Of a stretch of DNA of 64,000 bases, positions 35,228-45,533 are shown piece after piece. Position numbers and translations under genes: made by a program. The stretch is from Lunularia cruciata (lineage: Eukaryota; Streptophyta; Marchantiopsida; Lunulariales; Lunulariaceae), in assembly GCA_948567375.1 (NCBI GenBank), contig OX419762.1, forward strand, positions 38,793,034 to 38,857,033, written 5' to 3'. Within the stretch, counting starts at the first letter, position 1; each line of letters begins with the position of its first letter. The notes beneath the pieces were generated by a model. It was not told where the DNA came from, did no database searches, and saw nothing but the letters and a program-made list of their open reading frames with translations.

Positions 35228-37686
35228 TGGCTACAACTTCCTCTGTAGAGTCGCATAGAGCGGATTGGGACACACCATGCCCGGTGTGTCACCAACGCTT
35301 TACCTCACAAAGGGTAAAAATCCATGTGTGAAGGATACACAAGGATTATGATTGGACCACTTGGGATGCCACCGTGAGATGAGAGACCACATCGACAACG
35401 ATGATACTTGAGATTATGCATGCTTCTTCTATCCTTTCGTTGATCATTCCGAGGATACCAATCGAGTCGTGGGAGTGATTAGCTTCACAAACGGGTTGTA
35501 TTTTGTGGTTATTTGAAACTTGTTTTCCATATCCACATCTATTCAATGGGCTACCCTACACACTCCATGATGAGGCTAGATAGGCTTTTCATTTACCACT
35601 TGATCGTTTGGCATGTGATACCTTGGACGAGTTAGCATGGTTCTTATTCCTCTTACTCCCTTGATGGTGTCTTTGTTATGCTAGAAGGGGACATGCGGGG
35701 CATAGAGAGGTTTCTGCTAGATTTTGTTGATGCCAAGCGGGGGATTGGCGGCCCTTCAAGAGGAGTCTCTTGGGGCAATGCAATTTAGGAGACAAGCATT
35801 GCCACAAGATACCATAGAGTCCACTCAATTACGACGGTGTAGGACATTGGGTCAGGTGGGAGAGTTTAGTAGAGCAGCATGAGAACTACACCCTTTGTCT
35901 ATGGCGAGTCTTACTAATGAGACTATCTCTTCCCTACGCTTACTACATCCTATAGTAGTATATGGACTACCACTAGAGGTCTTAGATTATCAACTTGAGC
36001 AACCTTTATGACTTGATAGGTTGTTGTTTGCGCAAGCATTGTGCATTGCCCCTTGCCTTTCCTCAGAAGGCTTGTCAAGGATTGTTTATGAGCACCTTAG
36101 AGATTGCTTTCAAGCATATGATCATTCTAGTGGTTTTACCGTGTTCTTTAAGGTGGTTGTAGTATTAGCAAGAAGAGACATTCCTATGTTTGTTAGTTAG
36201 GTGTTAGGTGCTAGTCTGACTTCTTGTGATGGAGAAGGACATGGGTGGCATTAGACCAATTGCTATTGGAAAGATCTTTTTGCATTTGGTCAGTCGTACC
36301 ATTGTCATTTAGCATCATTTGCACTTTCAACAACACCTCAGTCCACATCAATTTGGAGTGACTACACCTGGAGGATGTGAGACATATCTCTAAGCATTAG
36401 GGCACTCTTAGATATCCATTCGGAGTGGGTCGTCCTACAAGTGGATGTTGAGAACACTTTTAATAATATCTCATGGGCATCCAACTTTAGAAATCTTAAG
36501 GAGGTTGGTGGATCTTTGGCGAGTCTCATTCGTTTTGTGTGGTCTTTTTATGGCTCTCTTGCTTCCTTTTACTACCAACACGATTGTTCATAGGAAGGAG
36601 TCACCATCTTGGAGTCAATTGTTGGTACATATTAGGGACATCCTTTGGGAGGACCCTTGTTTGCCATGGCTCACTTTAGAGGTCTCCTATTTACTATTTG
36701 GCCATGCCTGGTTGTGTATTTCCTTCCTTGGAAGATGATATACACATGTGGGCCTTGTAGATTGGATTAGGCAGGTCTTTGATCACTTGACTATTAAGCT
36801 ACATCTATTAGGCTTGAGAGTCAAGGTGTCAAAGTGTAAAGTATGGTCCCTTTTAGGTATCCCTCTCCACCTTGGGCTTCTAGATGGGTGTATCAAATCC
36901 ATAGATGGACTACGTGTTCTTGGAATGGCAATAGGATCCGAGGATTTTGTCACACACTTCTTAGATGCTGCCCTTGTAGAGGATATTCTCCATGTGAATG
37001 ACCTTCCATTACTAGGAGATCTATTGGTGGCATTTTGCATACTCTCCTCAAGTATTGCTCATTGACCATCCTACCTCATCCGTACAGTTCTTCCTTCATC
37101 GTCCTTCCTATCACATCTAAGAGCATTTGATAGGAGGATTATGGGAGCCTTTGGTGATATTATTAGACCCAAGGACATTTGAGTGTGTGATAGGGGATTT
37201 GGTACATAGATAAATGGCTTTGCTTATCTCATGTAGAGTGGTTTGCTTGCTATCTCTGGAGGAGATGACACTTATAGCATTTTTGGGTAGTTGGGCACTC
37301 TCAACACCCCTACTTTCTTGTCATTTTGTGGTTGTTGATAGGCCACTTTTGGAGACTTATGTGATAGAGGTGGAGGAGGGATCCTTTTTTCTCTAGATGT
37401 TATTGCGGTGGATGATTGGTAGTCTATCTCCACTACCATGAGAGGTTTTTCCACCTTTTTCTTCACTATTGTCAGATTGGACTAGAGGTTTATAGTCTTC
37501 CTTGATGGAACAAGAATGTGAGCATACGTTATGTTCTCTCTTAGTCGACTTGTCCATTCCTCATGCTACTAGAGCACATCTTTGCTCTTGCTCCAGCAAG
37601 GGTGCAGACTCTTGGATCCTAGCTCTACCGTGCATTAGGGCATTCCAACTCGCACTAGCTACAACGATCAGCTTTTGCTTAGGTTT
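35228..37686 (+). pseudogene. Decayed non-LTR retroelement (zinc finger plus reverse transcriptase)
   Basis: Starts with ATG 35228; the N-terminus has a C2H2-type finger, CPVCHQRF then HV*RIH (C-x2-C-x11-H-x4-H, one stop inside). Further fragments: FQAYDHSSGFTVFFKVVVVLARRDIP (36.1 kb), WVVLQVDVENTFNNIS (36.43 kb, RT motif A with the first catalytic Asp), FPSLEDDIHMWA (36.73 kb, where the ADD catalytic box is expected; now EDD), KVSKCKVWSL (36.83 kb), LGMAIGS (36.92 kb) and LLGDLLVAFCIL. Order fits a LINE-type RT. Numerous stops and frameshifts. The 3' end is interrupted by retrotransposon A at 37687. N-terminal fingers of this kind are known in several non-LTR clades; I cannot assign the clade. 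Confidence 0.72.
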
Positions 37687-37790
37687 TGTAAAAGATTGAA
37701 TCCGAGGAGAGAAATAGGAGAATGGAAACTCACATTGGGACACTCAAATGAGAGAAAACTCCAAATGCCTAGCATGAGCTTTGGCTTTGG

Positions 37791-37798
37791 TATTTATA
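37791..37798 (-). promoter_or_regulatory. TATA box in element A 3' LTR
   Basis: TATAAATA on the minus (coding) strand. The same sequence occurs at 63529-63536 in the 5' LTR, where it would drive the element. Confidence 0.6.
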
Positions 37799-37940
37799 GG
37801 TGGCATACAAGGCCCTTGACAAGCTTCTCAAGAAGTTTCCTCAAGCCGCTTTCTTAGAGTGCAAGCCAAGTTAACTAAGAAGCTTCTCAAGAAACTTCCT
37901 TATAGAAGTCGCCTACTTGGCATGGAAGCTAAGCTAGTTG

Positions 37941-37969
37941 GAAGCTTCTAGAAGCTTCCTTCTAGAAGC
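37941..37969. promoter_or_regulatory. Heat-shock-element-like array in element A 3' LTR
   Basis: GAAGCTTCTAGAAGCTTC fits nGAAnnTTCnnGAAnnTTCn exactly, followed by CTTCTAGAAGC. Further GAAnnTTC pairs lie at about 37.82, 37.88, 37.89, 38.00 and 38.02 kb. The array lies about 145-230 bp upstream of the LTR TATA box in transcription orientation. Known: trimers of nGAAn bind plant heat-shock factors. Function here is inferred. Confidence 0.5.
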
Positions 37970-38111
37970 TACTTACTTGAGGTGCAAGCTAAGTTAGCCG
38001 GGAAGCTTCCCAAGAAGCTTCCTAGATACTTTGGAATATTTTAGGCTAATTTGTCTTATGTGCTCCTTCGTGAGCCCGACTAACTTCGTCGCTAAACTCC
38101 ATATTGTTACA

Positions 38112-40450
38112 TATTCCCATGCTGCTAGTTGGTGACATCCTCGTCGCCAATGAAGCTTCAAATTCTTGGATGACCATTTGTGCATTCTGGAGGTGAGAAA
38201 CAGGTTCCCATGTGACATCATGAAGGGGTTACCCTTTCCAAAGGACCTTGTACTCTGTATGTTGGCAACGGCCTCGTTGAATCTGGCAATGCATGAGGAT
38301 ACAATCAACTTTGTACTCCTCATGATCATTGATAGGGACAGGAAGAGGGAGAGGTTGGACTTGAGAGGGAAAGGAAGAGGGGTTAGGAACAAAGGGGTTT
38401 AACTTGGAAACATGAAAGGTTGGATGGATACGCATGTGACAAGGCAAGGCAAGGCAAGTCAATAAGCAACAAGAGAGACAATTTGGGTGATATCAAAGTG
38501 TCCTATCCAATTAGGGGCAAGTTTACAAACTTGGGTATCAATTAGAAGAGGGAGGTTACTAGAGGATAGCATGACTTTATCACCAATTTCAAAGGTGAGA
38601 TCACGACGATGGTGGTCTGCATATTGTTTTTGGCGGTTCCAAGCAACAAGGAGGTGAGACTTGGCTTGTTGGTGAGATTGGAATATAATGGTCAAGAATG
38701 TGGAAGTATGAGGAACCTGAGATGGAGGGGGAGCAAGAAGAGAATCTGGAACAAGTGGATCTTGGCCAAAATTGAGAAAGAAAGGAGAAAATCCGGTGCT
38801 TGCCTGTTTGGAATTGTTGTAGGTAAATTCTGTAGCTACAAGATATTCATCCCAATTGGTATGGTGGACATTGACAAAAGCACATAACATATCCTCCAAT
38901 GTATGATTTGAATGTTTGGTTTGTCCATCAGTTTGAGGATGATAGGCCGTAGACAAAGCAAGCTTGGTGCCGAGTATCTGGAAGAGTGCTTACCAAAACT
39001 TCCCAATAAATCAAGGATCACGGTTGGAGATGAGTACACATGGCATCCCATGATGCTTGAAGACATTGTTGAAGTAGATTTGCACTAAGGTTGGAGCATC
39101 CACGGTATCACAAGTTGGTGCCAAGTGGATTTGCTTACTAAGCTTATCCAAAAACATCACAATTGCGGTGTGTCCTTGTTTTGTCTTTGGCAAGGATGTG
39201 ATGAGATCCAAGCTCACATGCTCCCAACAAGCAGATGGAAGTGCGAGTGGTTGAAGGAGTCCACTCTGCTTCTGGTTGCTGACCTTGTTACGTTGGTAAC
39301 TCTCACACGATCTGATGAATTCTCAAACATCTCGTGTCATGTCGGGCCACCACCATTGACGTTGGAGGGTACTCAAGGTCTTGTCCACACCCATGTGACC
39401 CACAATGGGTAAATCATGGGCTTCTTGAAGACACAAAAGTCAAAGATCACCTTTAGCTGGAACATATTTCCGGTCCTCATGGAATAAAAGGCACTCCTTG
39501 ATGGAGAAGGTGTTGTACTCCTTATCGCATGCCGTACGGCAACCATGTACCATTTGGAAGAAGGGATCTTAGTGTAGAGCTGACTGAAACTCATTTGGAC
39601 CTTAGAGTCAACTGACACCATTGAAATTGCCATTGTGATGAGAGGAAGAGACTTCAAATCAGGTTGTCGTGATAAAGCATCAGGGATGACATGGAACCGA
39701 CCTGGTTTCTACTCAAGTTTGATGTCATACAATTGGAGTTGTTCCTCCCATCAATGATGTCTATTCTTCATGTGTTCCAAGTGTAAGGTCTGCAACAATG
39801 GTTTATGATTAGTTTGCATGATCACTTGTTTCCTCAAGAGGTGATGTCTCCATACCTTGGTGGCGTATACCATTGCAAGTTGTTCTTGATCTTGAGCAGA
39901 GTAGTTTCATTTAGCCGTATTGAGTCACCGAGATACAAAGGCAATGGGATGGAGTCCATCTGGGAATTCTTGTTGCAACACGACTCCAATTGCAAAGTTA
40001 GAAGCATCAAAATCAACCACACAGGGTAGTTGAGGATCATATGGTTGAAGAATGGGTCTTGAAGACACCATATGCTTTAACTTCTGGAATGCTTCTTCAT
40101 GCTTGGTGGTCCACTGGAAGCTCGAGTTCTTTCCCAAGAGGTCAGTCAATGGTGCAGCTACATGAGCATAATAATGGATGAATCGTCGGTAAAAATTGGC
40201 CAATCCATTGAATACCCGTATTTTTGTAGCATCCTTTGAGGTAGGCCAATCAATAATGGCCTCAATCTTCTCTTCTTCCATCTTGATCCCCTTTGATGAG
40301 ATCTTATGAGCCAAGAAGGTAACCTCCTTCTACCAAAAGGCACACTTTGACTTCTTGCGGTAAAATTTACATTATTGTAGTCATCTTAGGACTTCTCGCA
40401 TGATTCACATGTTTTGCCTCTGTCTTACTATAAATTAAGATATCATCCCA
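38112..40450 (-). pseudogene. Element A: RT end, RNase H, integrase and chromodomain (3' half of pol)
   Basis: Minus-strand order from 40.45 kb: DDILIYS directly at the B junction; a 129-codon frame with AHKISSKGIKMEEEKIEAI, FYRRFIHYYAHVAAPLTDLL and VVDFDASNFAIGVVLQQ (RNase H start); HMGVDKTLSTLQRQWWWP; VSLDLITSLPKTKQGHTAIV; ISNRDP; STAYHPQTDGQTKHSNHTLED; then HPTFHVSKLNPFVPNP and a chromodomain-like KVDCILMHCQIQRGRCQHTEYKVLWKG. The second catalytic Asp (family SDRDP) is Asn, the Glu (family GQTERxN) is Lys, and a zinc-binding Cys is Tyr (CESYQ), so the integrase is dead. A chromodomain places the element among chromoviruses, which tend to target chromatin marks. Confidence 0.85.
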
Positions 40451-41087
40451 TGACAACCCGACAAATATCACTTTTGCGGTAATCGGGTAAGTAAAGTTTG
40501 TTCTCGTAGAGATACAAGTCAAAAATGTCCAAATACGAAGTCAAAGTTACAATTGTAGTTCTTCTTGGTTGCGTCTTTAATCTCTCCGGTAGAAACCACA
40601 CCTAGAAGAGAGTAACAAGCACTGATTTGCAGTATTGTCACAGATTAACACTCCTTAATCACAACACCTTTAATTTTTTCCAAACAATCTTGATTGTGAT
40701 GATTTAGGGTCTCCCAAAAATGACACTTCACTGTAAACTGACTTCACCTCAGAATTGTGTTCCACCCCTCCACTAAAGGCACAACTTCCTCAATCAAAAT
40801 TGCTTCACATCAACTTCACACTGTACTCACAAATGTAGAATACTACAAACACTACAATTCCTCTCAGATCTATCAAGGCATTGCTTGGATTGCACTTCAC
40901 TCAAGATCAAACACACAAAATGAAGATCAAGGCTGTGAAATCCAACATCCAACAAGCACTCTGGCTTGCACTTTGAATTTCTCCATACACTCACACACAC
41001 AATTGCAAAGCTGATACTCGGAATCAAGCTCAAGCAACGAGCACTTCTTCACAACACTTCGCTTTATCTATTCTCAGAAATAATGAG

Positions 41088-43543
41088 ATCTGCTTCAAGA
41101 TCTCATATTCAACAATTTGTCTTTCCTTTGCTATGTCACTCTGCTTCACAAGTTCCTCTCGATACCTTGCTTCTCTCTTCAAGTTTTCTATCACTTGACT
41201 CTGCACTACTACATCCACTTGCAGTACTTCCCTTTCCTCCTTACCTTGGATTATACTCTTCTTCAACTCCGAGTTCTCTTCTTCTAGTCGTGCTAATACC
41301 TTCAGTACAATCTTCACCTCCGGACACTTTGACTGCATCTCCCTCTTCTTGTGTTCCAATTTCACCAACAAAGGACACACAACTTTGCGCAAGTACTCCA
41401 CTCCATCACTTGTGACTATTTCCACTTGCGGAGTGATCTCCTTCTTTACCTCTTCTTCTCTTGATACTCGCCTTCTTCTTTGCAATCGTCGTATCGGAAT
41501 GGACGCTTCACTCCCCAAACTAGCATTCTCCTCTTCCCTTGCCTTGCTTGGACCCGCATCACATTTTGCCTTTTGCTTGGACTGTGAGCCGGCCTGTCTT
41601 TCACTCAGGATGAACCTCTGATGGCTGTTATGGTAGCGCATCATGGACTAAGAAGGCAAGGAACCCGAACTCCATCATATTCCTCCAAGGCTAACACTCC
41701 AAGACTTAAGACATTGCTCACTAGAGAACTCAATGAGAGAGAGATAGTTGCAAATGAAAGGATGATGAGTACCTCCTCACCCCTTGTTCATATACTTGTG
41801 AAATAGTTACGTACCAAAGTTACTAATTACCGTAGTAACTCAAGTTACTAGACTAAAAGTCAAGTAAAGTCAAAAAGTAGAAAGGAATATCCATTCACAT
41901 GGGCATATTCCCCTTAGCATGTGGTCTTATCTTGACCCAACCACTTAGTCAAGGATTCCTTCACATGGGCTATCCTTGGACTAAAGAAGAATCCAAAACA
42001 AAAAGGCTTGCGGGCCCAAGAGTTCTCAACTCTTTCCTCAAAGCCAAACACCTAGGAATAATACCAAGTCAACACACTAAAATCCAAAATAGTGGTGCTC
42101 ATCTTTTCTACTTCCTCTGAAGTAAGGTCCCCTCTATCTTAGCTATGACTAACTTTAGCTAACCATGACTAATATAGAACCATCCTTTATCTCTATATAA
42201 ATAATATCTCTTAACTACTTGTAATACCAAGCTAAATATCACAATACTACACACATGCACAAATGGGTGTTATAGGACCAAACTCCTCTCTAAATGGTAA
42301 TCTTCTTCTCCTCTTGCTTGGGCACTTCGTCTTCTAACTTCGCATTACTCTCTTTCTCAAGCTCCATCCAAACTTCTTCTTCTGCTGTGGGCACCGACGT
42401 CATCTCCCCACCTTCATCGCTATCACTACTCATATTCCCACTCTGTAGTGTAAGCTTGGGTTCTTCCTTGCGTTCCAAGTCTTTGGACTTGCATTTGGCT
42501 TCACCCTCCAAGTCTTCTTCTGACAACGCGATCACCACTATACCTTTCCTCAAGTTTACCCTTCTGGTCTTCTGAGGTCTCGTTTTCTTGACGTCTTTGC
42601 CTTCTCCTTGTTGACTCTGCTTCTTTGACTTTGGTGTACTTACTTCCACATGTGCACTCTTCCCCGTCTGCGTGTAGTACTCATCATTGCTTCTGATTTG
42701 AAGAATGTATTGCTGCTCTTCCATGTTGACCTCCTTTCTTAAGTCGGGATGAAAATGCGACACCATTCTGTTGCACTCCGCCGCATTAAGCAGATTTAGC
42801 CCAAGGTAGAAATGTGCTGCAAACGGCACAATGTAATGTGGAGGCGACTTATCCCGCAAATTCCACACCATTTGCCTTGTTCTCCCATGGAAGCACCTTG
42901 CCTAGTTGATTGGCTCTCCCGCAAACATCTTACGGAAGAACACCGCTTGGTGTTTCATCACATAAGTCGTTCTCTCCGGCTTCAAGATTGCCATGAGAGC
43001 ACTCACGATCTCTCTCTTGACCGGATCCTTGTAAATCTCTACTTTCTACCTATTCTTCTTCTGCTTTAAAGAGAATGCATCCCTCACTTCTTGGGTTTCT
43101 TCAGCTACCTCTCCATTCTCCAAGAACGTGACACCCTGCTCCGCGCCTGCCTCTCTTTTGAGTACTAATCTCCAATCCGACTCCGTCCAACAAGCCGGAT
43201 TTCCTCTCTTCCCCTCTTCCTCGGGGCCATCAAGACACTTACTCTTGATTATCTTGGTCATGAATCCTGGAAAACTAACATTCCAATTCCACGCCAAGAA
43301 TGTGATCCAAAGTCGGCTCAAGACTTTGATCCTTGCAATCACATCTAACATCCAAATTGCATGATTTCTCACTACAAATTTGGAGTTCTTCTTTCCTCCT
43401 CCCATCTTTCTTTCTTTCTCACTGTCTCTTAGGTTAGCTCTCTCGAATTCTCCCCTACACACTAGCGCGTCTTCAACTCTACTTCCCTTCCCATGATCTC
43501 TTGTAGGATGACTCCTCAACGGCAAAGGAAAATTGCTCGACAT
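41088..43543 (-). pseudogene. ORF inside element B 3' LTR, broken, unknown protein
   Basis: Sense-strand frames 43543-43046 (165 codons) and 42871-42290 (193 codons), then, beyond the solo LTR, an open frame from about 41580 down to 41030. Recognisable stretches: MGGGKKNSKFVVRNHA, FLAWNWNVSFPGFMTKII, CFHGRTRQMVWNLRDKSPP, HYIVPFAAHFYLGLNLLNA, SDSDEGGEMTS. The last part (41.55-41.1 kb) is Glu/Lys/Leu-rich, coiled-coil-like. In this copy CFHGRTRQMVW is open where the 5' LTR copy has a stop, and a TAG replaces a Trp codon just upstream; the lesions are therefore independent and the ancestor was one ORF of roughly 500-600 codons. Family not recognised. Confidence 0.6.
41583..42274 (-). mobile_element. 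Solo LTR of the element C family (692 bp)
   Basis: TGTGAGCCGGCCTGTC...GGGTGTTATA, the same length as the LTRs of element C and differing from them at about 20 positions by eye. Flanked by a 4-bp duplication GGAC (41579-41582 and 42275-42278). The empty site is visible in B's 5' LTR near 59270 (TTTTGCCTTGACCAAAC). It arose by LTR-LTR recombination of an older C-family insertion. Confidence 0.93.
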
Positions 43544-43959
43544 TGCTTCGTTGTTAGCCCGATTTTGATAGAGTGGCGCCTTCTTCGTCTCTCTTCAATT
43601 TGTGTTTCTACCAAGAAATCATACCTCTTGCATGCGCTTGTGATTGTCAAGTGTACTTCACGCGTATGACCGCCGATTTTTAAACGGTCCCTTCTTGAGT
43701 TTCTCACCCCAAAGAAAAGTTGTTACACTGTCCTCGCCTTGGGTTGAGCACTTCCCGATATGAAGACTTTTTACTTTGGGTTGTATGCTGACAGGGCAAG
43801 TCCGAGTACTTTGCCTTATGAACCGAAGCCACGTTACCTTGAAGAGTCTTTTCTTTGCCTTCTTTGGCCATACATGCACAATCCGACTTCTCTATACACT
43901 TCTTCTTCTCCATTTCCAAAAAAACAAAAAATGTGGGTACCACATACCCACTCCCTCAA

Positions 43960-44789
43960 ATGTGAGTGTCCCCGCGAACATAGACTTTGGGTGTCTTAGA
44001 AACTTCCGAGTCTATGGTCCAATATCTCTGAACTCTCCACCCATTAACTCGAGTGGCAAAAGGATTTCCCTCTAGGTCTACAAGTTGAATGGACCCATTT
44101 CCATAAAAGATGAAGAACTCGATAAGGCCACATCCATCTCAAATGCAACTTTCTTGGAAAAAATATTCGGCAATTGTCATATAACAAAACCAAATCTCCT
44201 TTGCGCACAACCATAGGCTTGATATGCTTATCGTGCCTGACTTTCCTCTGCGCTTGTACTTCCTTTGTGGTTTGCATTGCATTGTCTCTTTTCTCTTCTA
44301 ACCACATTAGTTGATGGATCCAAAGATCCTGGCTTTCTTCCTCCGAGAGTTGTTCTTTGCAAAGAATCCAATATGTCGGTACTTCAAATTCAACTGGTAG
44401 TATGGGATGCAAGCCATATGTCAAGAAGTATGTAGTTTGTTTGGTTGTAATATTTTCTGTCGTTCAATATGCCCACAACGTGGCTGGTAATTTTGTATCC
44501 CAATCATAGGCATAATTGATAGTCACCTTATTTAAAATTTTGCAAAGTAACCCATTTGCCTTTTCCGTTAAGGCATTTGCTTTTGGGTTATAAGGAGTCG
44601 TCTTCTGATGTTTAATCTGAAAGTAATTGGTTGACACCTCAATTACAGAGTTCAAAAAATGTGTCCCTCAGTCACTGACCAATTCCAGAGGACACCCATA
44701 TCGGGAGATGATGTTTCAAAAGAAAAATTCCGCCACGGTTTTGGCATTATCTCTACAAGTTGCTTCAACTTTGACCATCTTGGTAGCAT
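43960..44789 (-). pseudogene. Element B integrase, C-terminal part (downstream of the C insertion)
   Basis: Continues B's integrase beyond element C: YATKMVKVEATCRDNAKTV, YGCPLELVSD then a stop, YNPKANALTEKANGLL, LPATLWAY, LTYGLHPILPVEFEVPTY, RKGDLVLLYD, and an end near 43.97 kb (RVQRYWTIDSEVSKTPKVYV). The second catalytic Asp and the Glu (ALTEKAN) are still recognisable, but stops break the frame. No chromodomain follows before the LTR. Confidence 0.82.
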
Positions 44790-44793
44790 AGTC

Positions 44794-45485
44794 TGTGAGC
44801 CGGCCTGTCTCTCACTCAGGATGAACCTCTGATGGCTATTATGGTAGCGCACCATGGACTAAGAAGGCAAGGAACCCCAACTCCATCATACTCCTCCAAG
44901 GCTAACACTCCAAGACTCAAGACATTGCTCACTAGAGAACTCAATGAGAGAGAGATAGTTGCAAATGAAAGGATGATGAGTACCTCCTCACTCCTTGTTT
45001 ATATACTTGTGAAATAGTTACGTACCAAAGTTACTAATTACCGTAGTAACTCAAGTTACTAGACTAAAAGTCAAGTAAAGTCAAAAAGTAGAAAGGAATA
45101 TCCATTCACATGGGCATATTCCCCTAAGCATGTGGTCTTATCTTGACCCAACCACTAAAGCAAGGATTCCTTCACATGGGCTATCCTTGGACTAAAGAAG
45201 AATCCAAAACAAAAAGGCTTGCGGGCCCAAGAGTTCTCAACTCTTTCCCCAAAGCCAAACACCTAGGAATAATACCAAGTCAACACACTAAAATCCAAAA
45301 TAGTGGTGCTCATCTTTTCTACTTCCTCTAAAGTAAGGTCCCATCTATCTTAGCTATGACTAACTTAAGCTAACCATGACTAATATAGAACCATCCTTTA
45401 TCTCTATATAAATAATATCTCTTAAGTACTTGTAATACCAAGCTAAATATCACAATACCACACACATGCACAAATGGGTGTTACA
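44794..45485 (-). repeat. Element C 3' LTR (692 bp)
   Basis: TGTGAGCCGG...GGGTGTTACA, read on the plus strand. Contains repeated AGTTAC/GTAACT motifs and two TTCACATGGGC repeats. Short plus-strand frames (61 and 62 codons) recur in all three C-family LTRs only because the LTRs are copies. Confidence 0.97.
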
Positions 45486-45500
45486 TTTACCCCCGGACTA
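45486..45500 (-). other. Polypurine tract of element C
   Basis: Coding strand CCGGGGGTAAA immediately before the 3' LTR (plus strand TTTACCCCCGG). Confidence 0.7.
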
Positions 45501-45533
45501 AGTTTTCACTTTGTCCTCAAAGTGAAGGTCTCT

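Larger units (their letters stand above)
37687..38111 (-). repeat. Element A 3' LTR (425 bp)
   Basis: TGTAAAAGATTGAATCC...CCATATTGTTACA. About 25 bp longer than the other LTR, mainly from an extra copy of the GAAGCTTC-type repeat near 37.95 kb and another small length change. A short purine-rich tract, ATGGGAATA, abuts its 5' side (38112-38120) and may be the polypurine tract. Confidence 0.93.
40451..43944 (-). repeat. Element B 3' LTR (about 2.8 kb plus a 692-bp solo LTR)
   Basis: Matches the 5' LTR (57949-60957) over two segments: 40451-41087 with 57949-58586, and about 41555-43944 (minus the solo LTR) with about 59252-60957. The middle segment 41088-41554 (467 bp) has no visible similarity to the corresponding 665 bp of the 5' LTR. 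A purine tract, GAGGGAGTGGGTA on the coding strand (43945-43957), abuts it as the polypurine tract. Confidence 0.88.

Noticed and set aside
40757-41014. 85-codon plus-strand frame repeated at 58256-58513
   Set aside because: Antisense frame within the two LTRs of element B; shared because LTRs are copies.
41621-42120. Plus-strand frames of 61 and 73 codons that recur at 44832-45331 and 51968-52467
   Set aside because: Their conservation only reflects that these are three copies of the same C-family LTR; antisense to the element and without motif.
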